Shown: positions 42,961 to 53,288, numbered from the stretch's first letter. The stretch: 64,000 nucleotides of DNA from Herbiconiux solani NBRC 106740 (GCF_001571005.1 NZ_BCST01000008.1:119647-183646); one strand, 5' to 3'. Notes: generated by a model from the sequence alone, not told the origin. Numbers and translations are program-made.

Positions 42961-44478
42961 TCAGGTGCGGCGCGCGCGCTCGCGCGTGGTGCGCTCGCCC
43001 TCGACCTTCACCTTGCCCGAGTCGCCGACGGCCGAGAGCGGACTGGTGATCGCCTCCAGCGGTTTGCGCTCGGCATTGACACCGAAGATGAACGCGACGA
43101 TCCCGCCCACGATCATCAGGAGTCCCGCTCCGATGTAGCCGATGGTGATCGGTCCGCGGTCCTGCCCCTCGCCGATCAGCGAGGCGAACAGCAGCGGTGC
43201 CACCGAGCCGGCGATCTGGCCGATCGAGAAGAAGTACGAGATCACCTGCGACCGCATCTCGAGCGGGAACAGCTCGCTCACCGTCAGGTAGGCCGAGGAT
43301 GCGCCCGCGCTGGCGAAGAAGAACGAGACGCACCAGAACACGGTCTGGGTCGTCGCGTTCAGCACATCCGCCTGGAAGAGGAACCCCGAGATGGTGAGGA
43401 TGACGCCCGCGAGCCCGTAGGTGGCGAGGATCATCTTGCGCCGCCCGATCGTGTCGAACAGGTGCCCGAGCACGAGCGGCCCGAGCAGGTTGCCGATCGC
43501 GAAGGGGAAGAAGAAGTACTGCACGGCGTCGTTCTCGACCCCGTAGAAGTTCTGCAGCGCCAGCGCGTAGGTGAAGAAGATCGCGTTGTAGAGGAACGAC
43601 TGCGTGATCATCATCGTGAGCCCGACCACCGTGCGGTTCGGGTAGTCGCGGATGAGCACGCTGGCGATCTTCTTGAACGGGATGCGGTCCAGCGGCTGCA
43701 CCTCGATCGACTGGGACTCGGGCACCGGGTCGAGCTTCTTGCCCGACTCCTTCTCGACCCGCGCCTCGATGTCGTCGACCGTCTTCTCTGCGATGTCCTC
43801 CTTGCCGTGGGTCATCAGCCAGCGCGGCGACTCCGGGATGTGCCGGCGCATGTAGATCATGATCAGACCGACGATCGGGCCGATGAAGAACGCGAGCCGC
43901 CAGCCGACGTTCTCGGCGAAGTTGTCGGGGTTCAGGAAGAACAGGTTCGCGACCGAGCCGAGCGCGGCGCCGCCCCAATAGGTGCCGTTGATCGCGATGT
44001 CGACGCGACCGCGGTAGTGGCTGGGGATGAGCTCGTCGATCGCCGAGTTGATCGCCGCGTACTCGCCGCCGATGCCGAGACCGGCGACGAAGCGCATCGC
44101 GAAGAGGAATTCCATGTTCGGCGAGAGGCCGGCGAGCGCCGATCCGACCAGGTAGATGGCGAGGGTGATGATGAAGAGCCTCTTCCGGCCCCATTTGTCC
44201 GAGAGCCGTCCGAAGACGAGCGCTCCGACCACCTGGCCGATGAGGTAGATCGTGCCCGCGAGGCCGACCTGCGCCGAGTCCATGCCGAGCGACTCCTGGA
44301 AGCCGTTGGAGGCGATGATCTGGATCTCGAGACCGTCCAGGATCCAGGACACCCCGAGGCCGAACACGACCATCCAATGGAAGCGTGTCCACGGCAACCG
44401 GTCCATCCGGGCCGGCACCAGACTCCGCACGCTCTTGGGCTTCGGCGACTCCCCCGCCGGTTGCCTGTTGTCAGTCAC
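42961..44478 (-). CDS. MFS transporter (sugar or acid porter)
   Basis: A 505-residue major-facilitator permease with 12 hydrophobic helices. Loop 2-3 is VFGRLSDKWGRKRLFI and loop 8-9 GHLFDTIGRRKM; PESPRWLM after helix 6 is the sugar-porter signature. The conserved Asp in the first helix (GLEIQIIA region, WILDGLEIQ) is more like aromatic-acid:H+ symporters, so the substrate class is undecided. GTG 44478 is used because GGGAGG is 9 bases upstream; the TTG at 44487 directly adjoins that site. It lies next to the glycosidase and ROK genes and may take up their product. Confidence 0.83.
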   Translation of the reverse strand: MTDNRQPAGESPKPKSVRSLVPARMDRLPWTRFHWMVVFGLGVSWILDGLEIQIIASNGFQESLGMDSAQVGLAGTIYLIGQVVGALVFGRLSDKWGRKRLFIITLAIYLVGSALAGLSPNMEFLFAMRFVAGLGIGGEYAAINSAIDELIPSHYRGRVDIAINGTYWGGAALGSVANLFFLNPDNFAENVGWRLAFFIGPIVGLIMIYMRRHIPESPRWLMTHGKEDIAEKTVDDIEARVEKESGKKLDPVPESQSIEVQPLDRIPFKKIASVLIRDYPNRTVVGLTMMITQSFLYNAIFFTYALALQNFYGVENDAVQYFFFPFAIGNLLGPLVLGHLFDTIGRRKMILATYGLAGVILTISGFLFQADVLNATTQTVFWCVSFFFASAGASSAYLTVSELFPLEMRSQVISYFFSIGQIAGSVAPLLFASLIGEGQDRGPITIGYIGAGLLMIVGGIVAFIFGVNAERKPLEAITSPLSAVGDSGKVKVEGERTTRERARRT

Positions 44479-44611
44479 TTTCTGCAACCTCCCTCTCGCC
44501 GGTCGTTCAGCGGCAGGATGCGGGCGACGCCGACGGCGCGACCGAACGTACGCCCCTCCGCCCCTTTCCGCTCGCGCCCCTGAAAAGAAACCCCTTGACC
44601 ACGAAAAAAGC

Positions 44612-44634
44612 CCCGGAAACCGATGGTTTCCGGG
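44612..44634 (-). terminator. rho-independent terminator of tRNA-Pro
   Basis: Arms cccggaaacc and ggtttccggg (10 bp, 3-base loop) followed on the minus strand by cttttttcg. This is a full intrinsic terminator about 10 bases past the tRNA 3' end. Confidence 0.92.
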
Positions 44635-44643
44635 ACTTCTCCG

Positions 44644-44717
<74 letters not shown>

Positions 44718-44857
44718 TGGCATCGTCATCCAGACCCGGCGAACCGCGCCGGACAACTTGTCCATGATAGCGCCTCCGCGACGCCTCCGCTGACACGGGC
44801 CGGGCCACGCCCGAGCATCGACGCCGACGAGAGATCCGGGAAAATGTGCAACAAAAG

Positions 44858-44879
44858 TTTGGGACTCACAGTCCCGAAA
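44858..44879 (+). promoter_or_regulatory. palindrome upstream of the TetR gene at 44918
   Basis: TTTGGGACT-CAC-AGTCCCGAAA is an inverted repeat with one extra base. It lies about 40 bp before the start and is a fitting site for autoregulation by the TetR protein. Confidence 0.5.
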
Positions 44880-44917
44880 CACGGCCAATCCATATCTTCG
44901 TACGTACATAATTGACC

Positions 44918-45574
44918 ATGCCCCAGTCGACTGTGCTCACCGCTGCCCCCTCCCGTCGCCAGGGTGCGTCCGCGAACCTGGCCGAACCGCGTGCCGCCCG
45001 AACGCACGAAGCCCTGACCACCGCCCTTTTCGATCTGCTGCGCGAGCACGATCTCACCGAGATCAGCATCAGCGAGCTGTGCCGCACGGCGGGTGTGCAC
45101 CGCACCACCTTCTACGGTCACTACGCCGACATCTTCGCGTTCGCCGCGGACTCATTCGCCCGCCAGCTCGACGAGCTCGCCGCCGTGGCCGAGACGGCCG
45201 GCAGCATGGACGACGAGTCGGTCGAGACGATCAACGCCGTCTACGCGGCCTCGATCACGCGCGAACTCGAGCACATCCGCGACCACCGTGCCGCCTACCG
45301 CATGATGTTCGGCACCCGGGTCGACGCCGGCTTCCGCCGCGAACTCTTCCAGCGCACCCTGGTCCGCGCCTCGATCGCCATTTCGATCTGGCAGCGCAAG
45401 GACGACTCGCGCCGCATCGACAGCCCGGCCGCCGCCGCGTACATCGCGGGCGGGATGGTCGGGGTGCTCGAGGAGTGGACCTACAGCGACGACACCGACG
45501 CCGAGGCCCGAACCGCCGACGTGGTCGCCGCCTGGCCCGCCTGGTGCGCCGCACACGTCCCTCCGATGGTGTGA
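44918..45574 (+). CDS. TetR family transcriptional regulator
   Basis: A 218-residue regulator. The helix-turn-helix is SELCRTAGVHRTTFYGHYADIFAF (about residues 50-73). The C-terminal domain is helical, about 130 residues. There is no ribosome site, and a TACATA element ends only 7 bases before the ATG, so the message is probably leaderless, a common form in actinobacteria. A ROK kinase gene starts 9 bp after it on the same strand and would be cotranscribed. Confidence 0.85.
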   Translation: MPQSTVLTAAPSRRQGASANLAEPRAARTHEALTTALFDLLREHDLTEISISELCRTAGVHRTTFYGHYADIFAFAADSFARQLDELAAVAETAGSMDDESVETINAVYAASITRELEHIRDHRAAYRMMFGTRVDAGFRRELFQRTLVRASIAISIWQRKDDSRRIDSPAAAAYIAGGMVGVLEEWTYSDDTDAEARTADVVAAWPAWCAAHVPPMV

Positions 45575-45583
45575 AATAGGGGG

Positions 45584-46534
45584 GTGTCGAACCCAGTAAC
45601 GCCCCCCTCCCCCCGCCTCGCCCTCGCCGTCGACGTCGGCGGCACCAAAGTCGAGGCGGCGCTGGTGGATGAGGATGCCCGGCTCGTTCCGGGATCCCGC
45701 CACCGCGCGCCCACCGGCGCCGGCAGCAGCTCCGCGAGCATCGCGGCCTCGGTCGAGCAGGTCATCGATCTCGCCCTCGCGGCGACTCCCGAGGGCGCAG
45801 AGCTCGTGGGCGCCGGAGTCGGCAGCGCCGGCCCGATCTCGCTGGAGCGCGGCACGGTCTCCCCGCTCAACCTGCAGGTCTGGCGCGACTTCCCCCTGCG
45901 CGACCTGGTCTGCTCGCGCTCGGGCATCCACAACACCGTGCTCCGGCTCGACGGCCTCTGCATCCTGCTCGCCGAGCACTGGGCCGGAGCCCTGCAGGGC
46001 TACCGCACCGCCATGGGCATGGTCGTCTCGACCGGCGTCGGCGGCGGGCTGCTCGTCGAGGGCCGCCTGGTCGGCGGCCGCAGCGGCAACGCCGGCCACA
46101 TCGGCCAGATCCAGCTGCACACCCACACGAAGGCCGGCAAAGACCTCGGAGCGACCCTCGAAGGCATCGCTGCCGGCCCCCGCATCGTCGAATGGGCGCG
46201 CGAGCAGGGCTGGACCGGCGCGACCGGCGAAGAGCTGGCCGCCTCCTACCGGGAGGGCGACCCGATCGCCCGGCTCGCGGTCGAGCGCTGCGCCCGCGCG
46301 ATCGGCGAGGGCATCGCCTCGGCCTGTGCGCTGATCGACCTCGAGGCCGTCGCGATCGGCGGCGGGTTCTCGCGCGTCACGCCCGATCTCTTCGACCTCA
46401 TCCGTGCGACCGTGGAGGCCGAGGCCCCGCTCGACACGATCCCGGGCGTGAAGGTACTGCCCTCAGCCCTGTCGGACGAGGGTCCGCTGATCGGCGCGGC
46501 CGGACTCATCCACCGCGCCGACCTGCTGCCCTAG
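45584..46534 (+). CDS. ROK family kinase-like protein without the zinc motif
   Basis: A 316-residue sugar-kinase-fold protein of the ROK group. The phosphate loop is LALAVDVGGTKVEAALVDED (about residues 12-31); MVVSTGVGGGLLVEGRLVGG is the second conserved block, and ACALIDLEAVAIGGGFSRV the third. Unlike most ROK kinases, the zinc-binding CxCGxxGCxE stretch is replaced: GHIGQIQLHTHTKAGKDLGA is followed by TLEGIAAGP. The catalytic Asp is in LRLDGLCILLAEHW, where DND is usual. It may be an inactive or altered sugar kinase. GTG start; it follows the TetR gene by 9 bp. Confidence 0.8.
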   Translation: MSNPVTPPSPRLALAVDVGGTKVEAALVDEDARLVPGSRHRAPTGAGSSSASIAASVEQVIDLALAATPEGAELVGAGVGSAGPISLERGTVSPLNLQVWRDFPLRDLVCSRSGIHNTVLRLDGLCILLAEHWAGALQGYRTAMGMVVSTGVGGGLLVEGRLVGGRSGNAGHIGQIQLHTHTKAGKDLGATLEGIAAGPRIVEWAREQGWTGATGEELAASYREGDPIARLAVERCARAIGEGIASACALIDLEAVAIGGGFSRVTPDLFDLIRATVEAEAPLDTIPGVKVLPSALSDEGPLIGAAGLIHRADLLP

Positions 46535-46548
46535 CGCTTGCGGATGCG

Positions 46549-46568
46549 CTGGCGCCCTGAGGCGCCGG
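46549..46568. terminator. hairpin between the ROK gene and der
   Basis: ggcgcc-ctga-ggcgcc with outer pairs lies between the stops of two convergent genes. It may end both transcripts; no U-run is present. Confidence 0.5.
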
Positions 46569-46581
46569 CGACCGCCAGCCC

Positions 46582-48114
46582 CTAGCGCTTACGCTTCTCG
46601 CGCACCCGCATGTTCACGATGATCGGCGAGCCCTCGAAGCCGTAGATCTCCCGCAGACGACGCTGCACGTAGCGGCGGTAGCCCGGGTCGAGGAAGCCGG
46701 TCGTGAACAGCACGAAGGTCGGCGGACGCGACGCAGCCTGCGTCCCGAACAGGATGCGTGGCTGCTTCCCGCCGCGCACGGGGTGCGGGTGCGCCGCCGT
46801 GAGCTCGGCGAGGAAGGCGTTGAACTTGCCGGTCGGGATCCGGGTGTCCCACGACTCGAGCGCGAGCTCGAGGGCCGGCACGAGCTTCTCCAGGTGACGC
46901 CCGGTGCGCGCCGAGATGTTGACGCGGGGCGCCCAGGTCACGTGGGCGAGATCCTGGTCGATCTCCCGCTCGAGGTAGCGCCGGCGGTCGTCGTCCAGCA
47001 GGTCCCACTTGTTGAACGCGAGCACGAGGGCGCGGCCGGATTCGAGCACGAGGTCGATGATCCGCAGGTCCTGCGTCGAGATCGGCTCGGTCACGTCGAG
47101 CACGACGACGGCGACCTCGGCTTTCTCCAGAGCAGCCGAGGTGCGGAGCGAGGCGTAGAAGTCGGCGCCCTGCTGCAGGTGCACCCGCTTCCGGATGCCG
47201 GCGGTGTCGACGAAGGTCCAGACCTTGCCGCCGAGCTCGATCTGCTCGTCGACCGGGTCGCGCGTGGTGCCGGCGAGCTCGTTGACGACCACCCGCTCCT
47301 CACCCGCCGCCTTGTTCAGCAGAGAGCTCTTGCCCACGTTCGGCCGGCCCAGGATGGCGACGCGGCGCGGGCCGCCCACCTCCTGCTTCGCGACGGCCGA
47401 GACCTCGGGCATCGTCTTCATGATCAGGTCGAGCAGGTCGGCCACACCGCGGCCGTGCAGGGCCGACACCGGGTAGGGCTCGCCGAGGCCGAGCGACCAG
47501 AGCGCGGAGGCCTGGGGCTCCTGGCGGGCGTCGTCGACCTTGTTGGCGGCGAGGAACACCGGCCGGTCGGCCTTGCGGAGCAGCCTCACGACGTGCTCGT
47601 CGGTCGAGGTCGCCCCGACGTTCGAGTCGACGACGAAGAGCACCACATCGGCGAGGTCGATCGCGACCTCGGCCTGCGCGGCGACGGCGGCGTTGATGCC
47701 CGAGGCGTCGGGCTCCCAGCCACCGGTGTCCACGAGGGTGAACCGGCGGCCGTTCCAGTCGGCCTTGTAGGCGACGCGGTCGCGGGTCACACCGGGGATG
47801 TCCTCGACGACCGCCTCACGACGGCCCAGGATGCGGTTGACCAGCGCCGACTTGCCGACGTTCGGCCGGCCCACGATCGCGAGCACGGGCAGGGCCGGCA
47901 GGTAGACCGAGCCCTCCGGGTAGTCCTCGGTGATCTCGAGCAGGTCGAGGTCGCCGTCGTCGAGCTCGTAGTCGGCGAGGCCCGAGCGCAGGGTCGCCGC
48001 CCGCTGCTCGGCGAGGTCCTCGTCGACGTTCGCGAGCCGCTCCGCCAGGTCGTCGTCGGGGGCGTCGAAGTCGTCCGGGTCGCTGCCCGAGGTGGGGTTC
48101 TGGCTGTCGGCCAT
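46582..48114 (-). CDS. der: ribosome-biogenesis GTPase Der
   Basis: A 510-residue double GTPase needed for 50S ribosome assembly. First G domain: [17 protein letters not shown] (about residues 78-94), DTGGW, NKVD. Second: [29 protein letters not shown]. The C-terminal KH-like domain ends MRVREKRKR. An N-terminal acidic extension of about 75 residues ([20 protein letters not shown]) precedes the first G domain. It is the last gene of the minus-strand housekeeping block, after cmk (78 bp gap). Confidence 0.96.
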   Translation of the reverse strand: MADSQNPTSGSDPDDFDAPDDDLAERLANVDEDLAEQRAATLRSGLADYELDDGDLDLLEITEDYPEGSVYLPALPVLAIVGRPNVGKSALVNRILGRREAVVEDIPGVTRDRVAYKADWNGRRFTLVDTGGWEPDASGINAAVAAQAEVAIDLADVVLFVVDSNVGATSTDEHVVRLLRKADRPVFLAANKVDDARQEPQASALWSLGLGEPYPVSALHGRGVADLLDLIMKTMPEVSAVAKQEVGGPRRVAILGRPNVGKSSLLNKAAGEERVVVNELAGTTRDPVDEQIELGGKVWTFVDTAGIRKRVHLQQGADFYASLRTSAALEKAEVAVVVLDVTEPISTQDLRIIDLVLESGRALVLAFNKWDLLDDDRRRYLEREIDQDLAHVTWAPRVNISARTGRHLEKLVPALELALESWDTRIPTGKFNAFLAELTAAHPHPVRGGKQPRILFGTQAASRPPTFVLFTTGFLDPGYRRYVQRRLREIYGFEGSPIIVNMRVREKRKR

Positions 48115-48192
48115 GCTGGTTCCTCGCTGTCTGGGTGGGATCGGCCTGGCCGGTCCCGGCGTTTCGTGCGGGGCTCCGGGAGCCCCGAGGGT

Positions 48193-48921
48193 TCAATGTG
48201 CCGGGCTCGTGGAGCTCCGGGAGTGGACCACGTCGACGATCGCGTCGACCGTGCGGTCGAAGTCGAGGTGGGTGGAATCGACGGTGATCACGCCGTCGGC
48301 GGCGTTCATGAAGTCGACCACCCGCGAGTCGGCCCGGTCACGGGATCGGAGCGCCTCGCCCACGACGGCGGCCGATTCACCGGTCAGTTCTTTCGAACGC
48401 CTCGCCATTCTAGCCTCTTCCGAGGCCGTGAGCAGGATCCGCACCGGAGCATCCGGCGCGACGACGGTCGTGATGTCCCGGCCCTCGGCGACGATGCCGT
48501 CGAACTCGGTGGCGGTGAGGATGTGCCGGAACCGCTCGTTCAGCCACTGCCTGACCTCGGGGATGCGGGCCACGAGGCTCACCACGCCGGTCACCCGGGG
48601 CTCGCGGATCGCGTCGGTGACGTTCTCGGTGCGCACCCGCACGAAGTACTCGTCCGGGTCGGTGCCGATCCGGAAGTCGAAGCGCTCGAGCTCGTCGATC
48701 ACGTCGCCGGCCGAGGCGGGGTCGATCGATCGGTCGAGCAGGTCCCAGGCCAGGGCCCGGTAGGCCGCCCCGGTGTCGAGGTAGCCGTAGCCGAGCGCAC
48801 GGGCCACAGCCCGGCTCACGCTCGACTTGCCGCTGCCCGCGGGGCCGTCCACGGCCACGACGACGGGGGGCTCGTCGTTCCGGCGACCGGTCCCGTCACC
48901 GATCGTCTGCAGGTCGTTCAT
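48193..48921 (-). CDS. cmk: (d)CMP kinase
   Basis: A 242-residue cytidylate kinase that phosphorylates CMP and dCMP with ATP. The P-loop is [19 protein letters not shown] (about residues 21-39). [14 protein letters not shown] binds the nucleotide base; [23 protein letters not shown] and RDRADSR make up the lid. ATG 48921 overlaps the tyrA stop by 4 bp (ATGA). An ATG five codons upstream (MENRRMNDL) is an alternative. der follows. Confidence 0.93.
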   Translation of the reverse strand: MNDLQTIGDGTGRRNDEPPVVVAVDGPAGSGKSSVSRAVARALGYGYLDTGAAYRALAWDLLDRSIDPASAGDVIDELERFDFRIGTDPDEYFVRVRTENVTDAIREPRVTGVVSLVARIPEVRQWLNERFRHILTATEFDGIVAEGRDITTVVAPDAPVRILLTASEEARMARRSKELTGESAAVVGEALRSRDRADSRVVDFMNAADGVITVDSTHLDFDRTVDAIVDVVHSRSSTSPAH

Positions 48922-50000
48922 CCGGCGATTCTCCATCCACGTGCCGACAGTGCGGCGGTCAGCGACTCGGCGGCCTCGGGCACGACCGCGATCTCGGCCA
49001 GGCCGATCGGTGCGCCCGGGGAGTGCTCGAGCCGGAGGTCTTCCATGTTCACGCCTTCCTCGCCGATCTCGGCGAGCAGGCGGGCGAGCTCGCCGGGGCT
49101 GTCGTCGACCATGACGACCAGCTGCGAGTACCGGCGGTCGAGCCCGTGCTTGCCCGGGATGCGGGCGACGCCGGCGTTGCCCCCGGCGAGCTCCTCGGCG
49201 ATCGTGCGCCTCGCGCCGGGCGCCGTCGGCTCGTCGAGCGCCCCGATCACCCGGTCGAGGTCGTCGCGGAAGGCCCGGAGCACCTCGACCACGGGCCCGG
49301 CGTTCGCGCCGAGGATCTGCACCCACAGCTCGGGGTCGCTCGCAGCGATCCTGGTGACGTCGCGGAGCCCGCCGCCGGCGAGGTCGACCGCCGCATCCGG
49401 TGCCCCGGTGAGCCGCCGCGCCATCAGGGTCGAGATCACCTGGGGCGCGTGCGAGACCAGGGCGACGCTCGCGTCGTGCTCGACGGCGGTCATCTCGACG
49501 AGGGTGGCGCCCAGGTCGAGGATGAGGTCGTCGACCGCCGAGGCGGTCTGGTACGAGATCAGCGGATGACCGGCGACGACCCACGGCCGGCCCAGGAAGA
49601 GGTCGGCGCGGCCGGCCATCGGGCCCCCTCGCTCGCGCCCGGCGAGCGGATGCGACCCGACGTACCGGGTCACGTCTCCCCCGGCGGCGGTCACCGCGTC
49701 GAGGATGGGCTGCTTCACGCTCGCCACGTCGGTGACGACGGCCCGCGGGTACGCCGAGAGCTCGCGCACGATGACGGATGCGGTGACGTCCGGCGGCACG
49801 CAGACGACGACGAGCAGGGGGTCGTCGCCATCCGTCGCGGCCCGCCCGGCGCCGTAGTCGATGGCGATGCTGACGTTGGTCGGCGACGCGTCCGAGAGGA
49901 TGACGTCGACCCCGCGGGCGCGGAGGCCGAGCGCGATGCTCGTGCCGAGCAGCCCGACGCCCACGACGCGCACGGAGCCGGTCAGGCGGGATTCCACCAC
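48918..50000 (-). CDS. tyrA: prephenate dehydrogenase
   Basis: A 360-residue enzyme of tyrosine synthesis, oxidising prephenate to 4-hydroxyphenylpyruvate with NAD+. The nucleotide loop is [19 protein letters not shown] (about residues 10-28). [17 protein letters not shown] contains the catalytic His and Arg; [17 protein letters not shown] follows. The C-terminal 75 residues are an ACT domain ([20 protein letters not shown]), probably for tyrosine feedback. It follows rluB by 3 bp and overlaps cmk. Confidence 0.93.
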   Translation of the reverse strand: MVESRLTGSVRVVGVGLLGTSIALGLRARGVDVILSDASPTNVSIAIDYGAGRAATDGDDPLLVVVCVPPDVTASVIVRELSAYPRAVVTDVASVKQPILDAVTAAGGDVTRYVGSHPLAGRERGGPMAGRADLFLGRPWVVAGHPLISYQTASAVDDLILDLGATLVEMTAVEHDASVALVSHAPQVISTLMARRLTGAPDAAVDLAGGGLRDVTRIAASDPELWVQILGANAGPVVEVLRAFRDDLDRVIGALDEPTAPGARRTIAEELAGGNAGVARIPGKHGLDRRYSQLVVMVDDSPGELARLLAEIGEEGVNMEDLRLEHSPGAPIGLAEIAVVPEAAESLTAALSARGWRIAG

Positions 50001-50003
50001 GCT

Positions 50004-50870
50004 CTACTCCTCGGGTTCGTCCGGGCCATCGGATCCGGCGGTGCTACCGGTGGTGCGATCGCCAGTGCGACCGTCGGCGTCGGCGTCGGCGCCGTCCGGT
50101 TCCGGCGTGCGTGACAGCGTCAGCAGGCGGCCGACCTCCACTTTAGTCAGGTCGCGGAGCGCCCCGGCCTTGAGGCTCCCGAGGTTGAGCGGCCCGAACG
50201 AGCGGCGCACGAGATCGACGACGGGGTGGCCCACCTCGTCGAGCATGCGGCGCACGATCCGGTTGCGGCCCGAGTGCAGGGTGAGCTCGACGATCGAGTG
50301 CTCGCTCTCCACGTCGAGCAGCCGCGCCTTGTCGGCCGCGATCGGCCCGTCCTCGAGGTCGAGCCCCGCCGTCAGCTTCGAGATGGTCTGGGGCGAGACG
50401 CGCCCCTCGACCTTCGCGATGTAGGTCTTCAGCACCCCGAACGACGGATGCGCGAGCACGTGCGCGAGGTCGCCGTCGTTGGTGAGGATGAGCAGGCCGC
50501 TGGTCTCGGCGTCGAGCCGCCCCACGTTGAACAGGCGCTCCTCGTACTGCTCGGTGTAGCGGCGGAGATCGGGCCGGCCGTACTGGTCGGCGAGCGAGCT
50601 CACGATGCCGACCGGCTTGTTGAGCATGACGTAGCGCTTGTCGGGGTCGAGCTGCACGGCGACGCCGTCGACGGCCACGAGGTCGTTCTCCGGGTCGATC
50701 CGCCGGCCGAGCTCGGTCACGATCTCGCCATTGACCTCGACCCTCCCGGCCTCGATCAGCTGCTCGGAGACGCGGCGCGAGGCCACTCCGGCCGCGGCCA
50801 TCACCTTCTGCAGGCGCACGCCCTGCGGTTCGGCGTTCTCGTCCCACGGGGGGATCTCGAAGGGGGTCAT
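50004..50870 (-). CDS. rluB: 23S rRNA pseudouridine synthase, RluB-type
   Basis: A 288-residue enzyme. S4 RNA-binding domain at the start ([21 protein letters not shown]). The synthase part has [19 protein letters not shown], then the catalytic motif [20 protein letters not shown] (Asp, about residue 120) and [20 protein letters not shown]. The tail is Asp/Gly/Thr-rich and probably disordered. Overlaps scpB by 4 bp (ATGA). Confidence 0.93.
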   Translation of the reverse strand: MTPFEIPPWDENAEPQGVRLQKVMAAAGVASRRVSEQLIEAGRVEVNGEIVTELGRRIDPENDLVAVDGVAVQLDPDKRYVMLNKPVGIVSSLADQYGRPDLRRYTEQYEERLFNVGRLDAETSGLLILTNDGDLAHVLAHPSFGVLKTYIAKVEGRVSPQTISKLTAGLDLEDGPIAADKARLLDVESEHSIVELTLHSGRNRIVRRMLDEVGHPVVDLVRRSFGPLNLGSLKAGALRDLTKVEVGRLLTLSRTPEPDGADADADGRTGDRTTGSTAGSDGPDEPEE

Positions 50871-51508
50871 CGCACTGTTCCGATCTCGTCGAAGCCCGCG
50901 CTGCCGTCATCCAGCAGCGGGGAGATCCTCGGCAGTTCGTCGAGGGAGTTGATGCCCAGCTGGCTGAGCAGCAGGTCGGTGGTTCCGTACAGGATCGCGC
51001 CGGTCTCCGCCTGGGTCGAGACCTCGGTGATCAGGCCGCGGCTGAGCAGCGTGCGCACGACCGAGTCGACGTTGACGGCCCGGATGCTCGCGACGGCCCC
51101 GCGGGAGATCGGCTGCTTGTAGGCGATCACCGACAGCGTCTCGAGGGCGGCCTGGGAGAGCTTGGAGGGGTTCTGGGTCATCACGAAGTCGCGTACGAGG
51201 CCGTCCCAATCGCCGCGCACGTAGAGGCGCCAGCCGCCCGCGACCTCGCGCAGCTCGAAACCGCGGCGCACGGTGCCGGGGGCGACGCCGTCGTAGTCGG
51301 CGACCAGGCGTTCGACGCCCTGCCGCACGACCGCGACCGGGCGGCCGAGGGCGGTGGCGAGGGCGATGAGGCTCTGCGGCTCGTCCACCACCATGAAGAT
51401 CGCCTCGAGGGCGCGGTCGACGTCGACGTGGGTCAGGGCGGGCGTAGCGGGCGCGTCGGCCGCATTCATCGCCTCGGCCGCCGCCGGTTCAGTCAGTTCA
51501 GTTGTCAT
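50867..51508 (-). CDS. scpB: segregation and condensation protein B
   Basis: A 213-residue winged-helix protein of the SMC-ScpAB condensin. Two WH units: LEAIFMVVDEPQSLIALATAL and LSQAALETLSVIAYKQPISRG, then VRTLLSRGLITEV and LYGTTDLLLSQLGI. It binds ScpA, whose gene overlaps by 11 bp. The ATG at 51508 gives a normal start; an in-frame TTG upstream is ignored. Confidence 0.92.
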   Translation of the reverse strand: MTTELTEPAAAEAMNAADAPATPALTHVDVDRALEAIFMVVDEPQSLIALATALGRPVAVVRQGVERLVADYDGVAPGTVRRGFELREVAGGWRLYVRGDWDGLVRDFVMTQNPSKLSQAALETLSVIAYKQPISRGAVASIRAVNVDSVVRTLLSRGLITEVSTQAETGAILYGTTDLLLSQLGINSLDELPRISPLLDDGSAGFDEIGTVR

Positions 51509-52346
51509 AATCTGCCCCAAGATTCGCCAAGTTGTCCTCGCTCCAGTGCTCCGCGGTCCAGCTGAGCGTCAGGTCGCCGAGCGGCTCGAGCTGCTCGAAC
51601 GAGATCGAGGCGTGCCGGTAGAGCTCGAGCACTGCCAGGAACCGGGCGATCACGACGCCCTTCTCCTCGATCCCGGCGATCAGCTGCCGGAAGCTCACCG
51701 TCGTCCCGGCGGCCGCCGCCGAGCGCAGCACCGCCACGACGTGCGCCGCCTGCTCCCGGATGCTCACGAGCGGCGCGTGCAGGTGCTCGAGCCCCACCAC
51801 GGGCAGCTCGCGCGGCGCCAGCGCCAGGGCGGCGAGGGCGGCGAAGTCGTCGGGGGTGAGGGTCCAGACGAGCTCGGGCGTCTGCTGCCGGAACTTCTCC
51901 TCCAGCCGCACGGCCCGCGGCCGGCGCAGCCCCTCCTCGTCGAACCGCGTCGCGAGCCAGGCCGAGACCTGCTTGAAGGCGCGGTACTGCAGCAGTCGGG
52001 CGAAGAGCAGGTCGCGGGCCTCCAGCAGCGCCACGTCCTCGGCGTCGACGAGCTCGCCCTGGGGCAGCAGGCCGACGATCTTCAGGTCGAGGAGGGTCGC
52101 GGCGACCACCAGGAACTCGGATGCACGGTCCAGCTCCTCGGCCGAGTCGAGGTTCTTCAGGTACGCGATGAACTCGTCCGTCACCCGGCTGAGCGAGATC
52201 TCCGTGATGTCGAGCTCGTGCTTGGTGATCAGGCTCAGCAGGAGGTCGAACGGACCCTCGAAGTTGTCCAGGCTGAGCGAGAACCGGGGCGCACCGGTCG
52301 CGCCGGCCACCGCCTCCGCGAGCTCAGGTTCAGGCGACCGCGCCAC
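51498..52346 (-). CDS. scpA: segregation and condensation protein A
   Basis: A 282-residue kleisin that bridges the SMC heads. The characteristic N-terminus is FSLSLDNFEGPFDLLLSLIT (about residues 20-39) with KHELDITEISLSRVTDEFIAYL after it. The middle is acidic; the C-terminal winged helix contains VVIARFLAVLELYRHASISF. GTG 52346 overlaps the parA gene by 17 bp; a later start is possible because homology begins only near FSLSL. Confidence 0.9.
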   Translation of the reverse strand: MARSPEPELAEAVAGATGAPRFSLSLDNFEGPFDLLLSLITKHELDITEISLSRVTDEFIAYLKNLDSAEELDRASEFLVVAATLLDLKIVGLLPQGELVDAEDVALLEARDLLFARLLQYRAFKQVSAWLATRFDEEGLRRPRAVRLEEKFRQQTPELVWTLTPDDFAALAALALAPRELPVVGLEHLHAPLVSIREQAAHVVAVLRSAAAAGTTVSFRQLIAGIEEKGVVIARFLAVLELYRHASISFEQLEPLGDLTLSWTAEHWSEDNLANLGADYDN

Positions 52347-53235
52347 GGGCGACCAGTTCTCTGGCCAGCTGCTTGTAGGCCTTGGCCGAGGTGTGCTCCG
52401 GAGCGAACTGGGTGATGGGCTTGCCCGCCACCGTCGCATCCGGGAACTTCACCGTGCGGCCGATGACCGTCTCGAACACCTTGTCGCCGAAGGTCTCGAC
52501 CACGCGCTCGAGCACCTCGCGCGAGTGCAGCGTGCGCGGGTCGTACATCGTGGCCAGGATGCCGTCGAGCACGAGGGCGGGGTTCAGCCGGTCGCGCACC
52601 TTGTCGATCGTCTCGACCAGCAGGGCGACGCCGCGGAGCGCGAAGTACTCGCACTCGAGCGGGATCAGCACGCCGTGGCTCGCGGTGAGCGCGTTGACGG
52701 TGAGCAGCCCGAGCGACGGCTGGCAGTCGATCAGGATCACGTCGTAGTCGTCGCTGACCTTCCGCAGCACCCGGGCCAGGATCGACTCGCGGGCGACCTC
52801 GCTCACCAGGTGCACCTCGGCGGCCGAGAGGTCGATGTTGGCCGGGATGATGTCCAGACCCTCGACACTGGTCTTCTGGATGGCGTCGGCCGGATCCTTG
52901 AGGTTGCCGATCAGCAGGTCGTAGATCGTCGGCAGGTCGTGCGTCATGACGCCGAGACCCGCGGAGAGCGCGCCCTGCGGGTCGAAGTCGATCGCGAGGA
53001 CCTTCCGCCCGTACTCGGCGAGCGCCGCACCCACGTTGACGCTCGTCGTGGTCTTACCGACGCCGCCCTTCTGGTTGCAGAGCGAGATGATCCGGGCCGG
53101 ACCGTGCGACTTCAGGGGTGCGGGGACGGCGAACTCCGTGACCGGCCGACCGGTGGGGCCCATCTTGGGAAGATTCAGCCCGGCGAGCTCATCGGTCTGA
53201 TTCGTCTTCACGGTTCGTGCGTTCCTGGTCGGCAC
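52330..53235 (-). CDS. ParA/Soj-type chromosome partition ATPase
   Basis: A 301-residue ParA-family ATPase. The deviant Walker A is SLCNQKGGVGKTTTSVNVGA (about residues 51-70). FDPQGALSAGLGV and VILIDCQPSLGLLTVNAL (Walker B) follow. The first 45 residues are a basic linker as in actinobacterial orphan ParA. It precedes scpA in an operon where mycobacteria have Rv1708. There is no parB beside it, so it is likely a second ParA and not the main Soj. GTG start with GAGGG upstream. Confidence 0.9.
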   Translation of the reverse strand: MPTRNARTVKTNQTDELAGLNLPKMGPTGRPVTEFAVPAPLKSHGPARIISLCNQKGGVGKTTTSVNVGAALAEYGRKVLAIDFDPQGALSAGLGVMTHDLPTIYDLLIGNLKDPADAIQKTSVEGLDIIPANIDLSAAEVHLVSEVARESILARVLRKVSDDYDVILIDCQPSLGLLTVNALTASHGVLIPLECEYFALRGVALLVETIDKVRDRLNPALVLDGILATMYDPRTLHSREVLERVVETFGDKVFETVIGRTVKFPDATVAGKPITQFAPEHTSAKAYKQLARELVARGAVA

Positions 53236-53288
53236 CGAAGTCGTCCCTCGTTCCTGCCCGCCATCCCGGCGGACGGTATGAGTCTATT

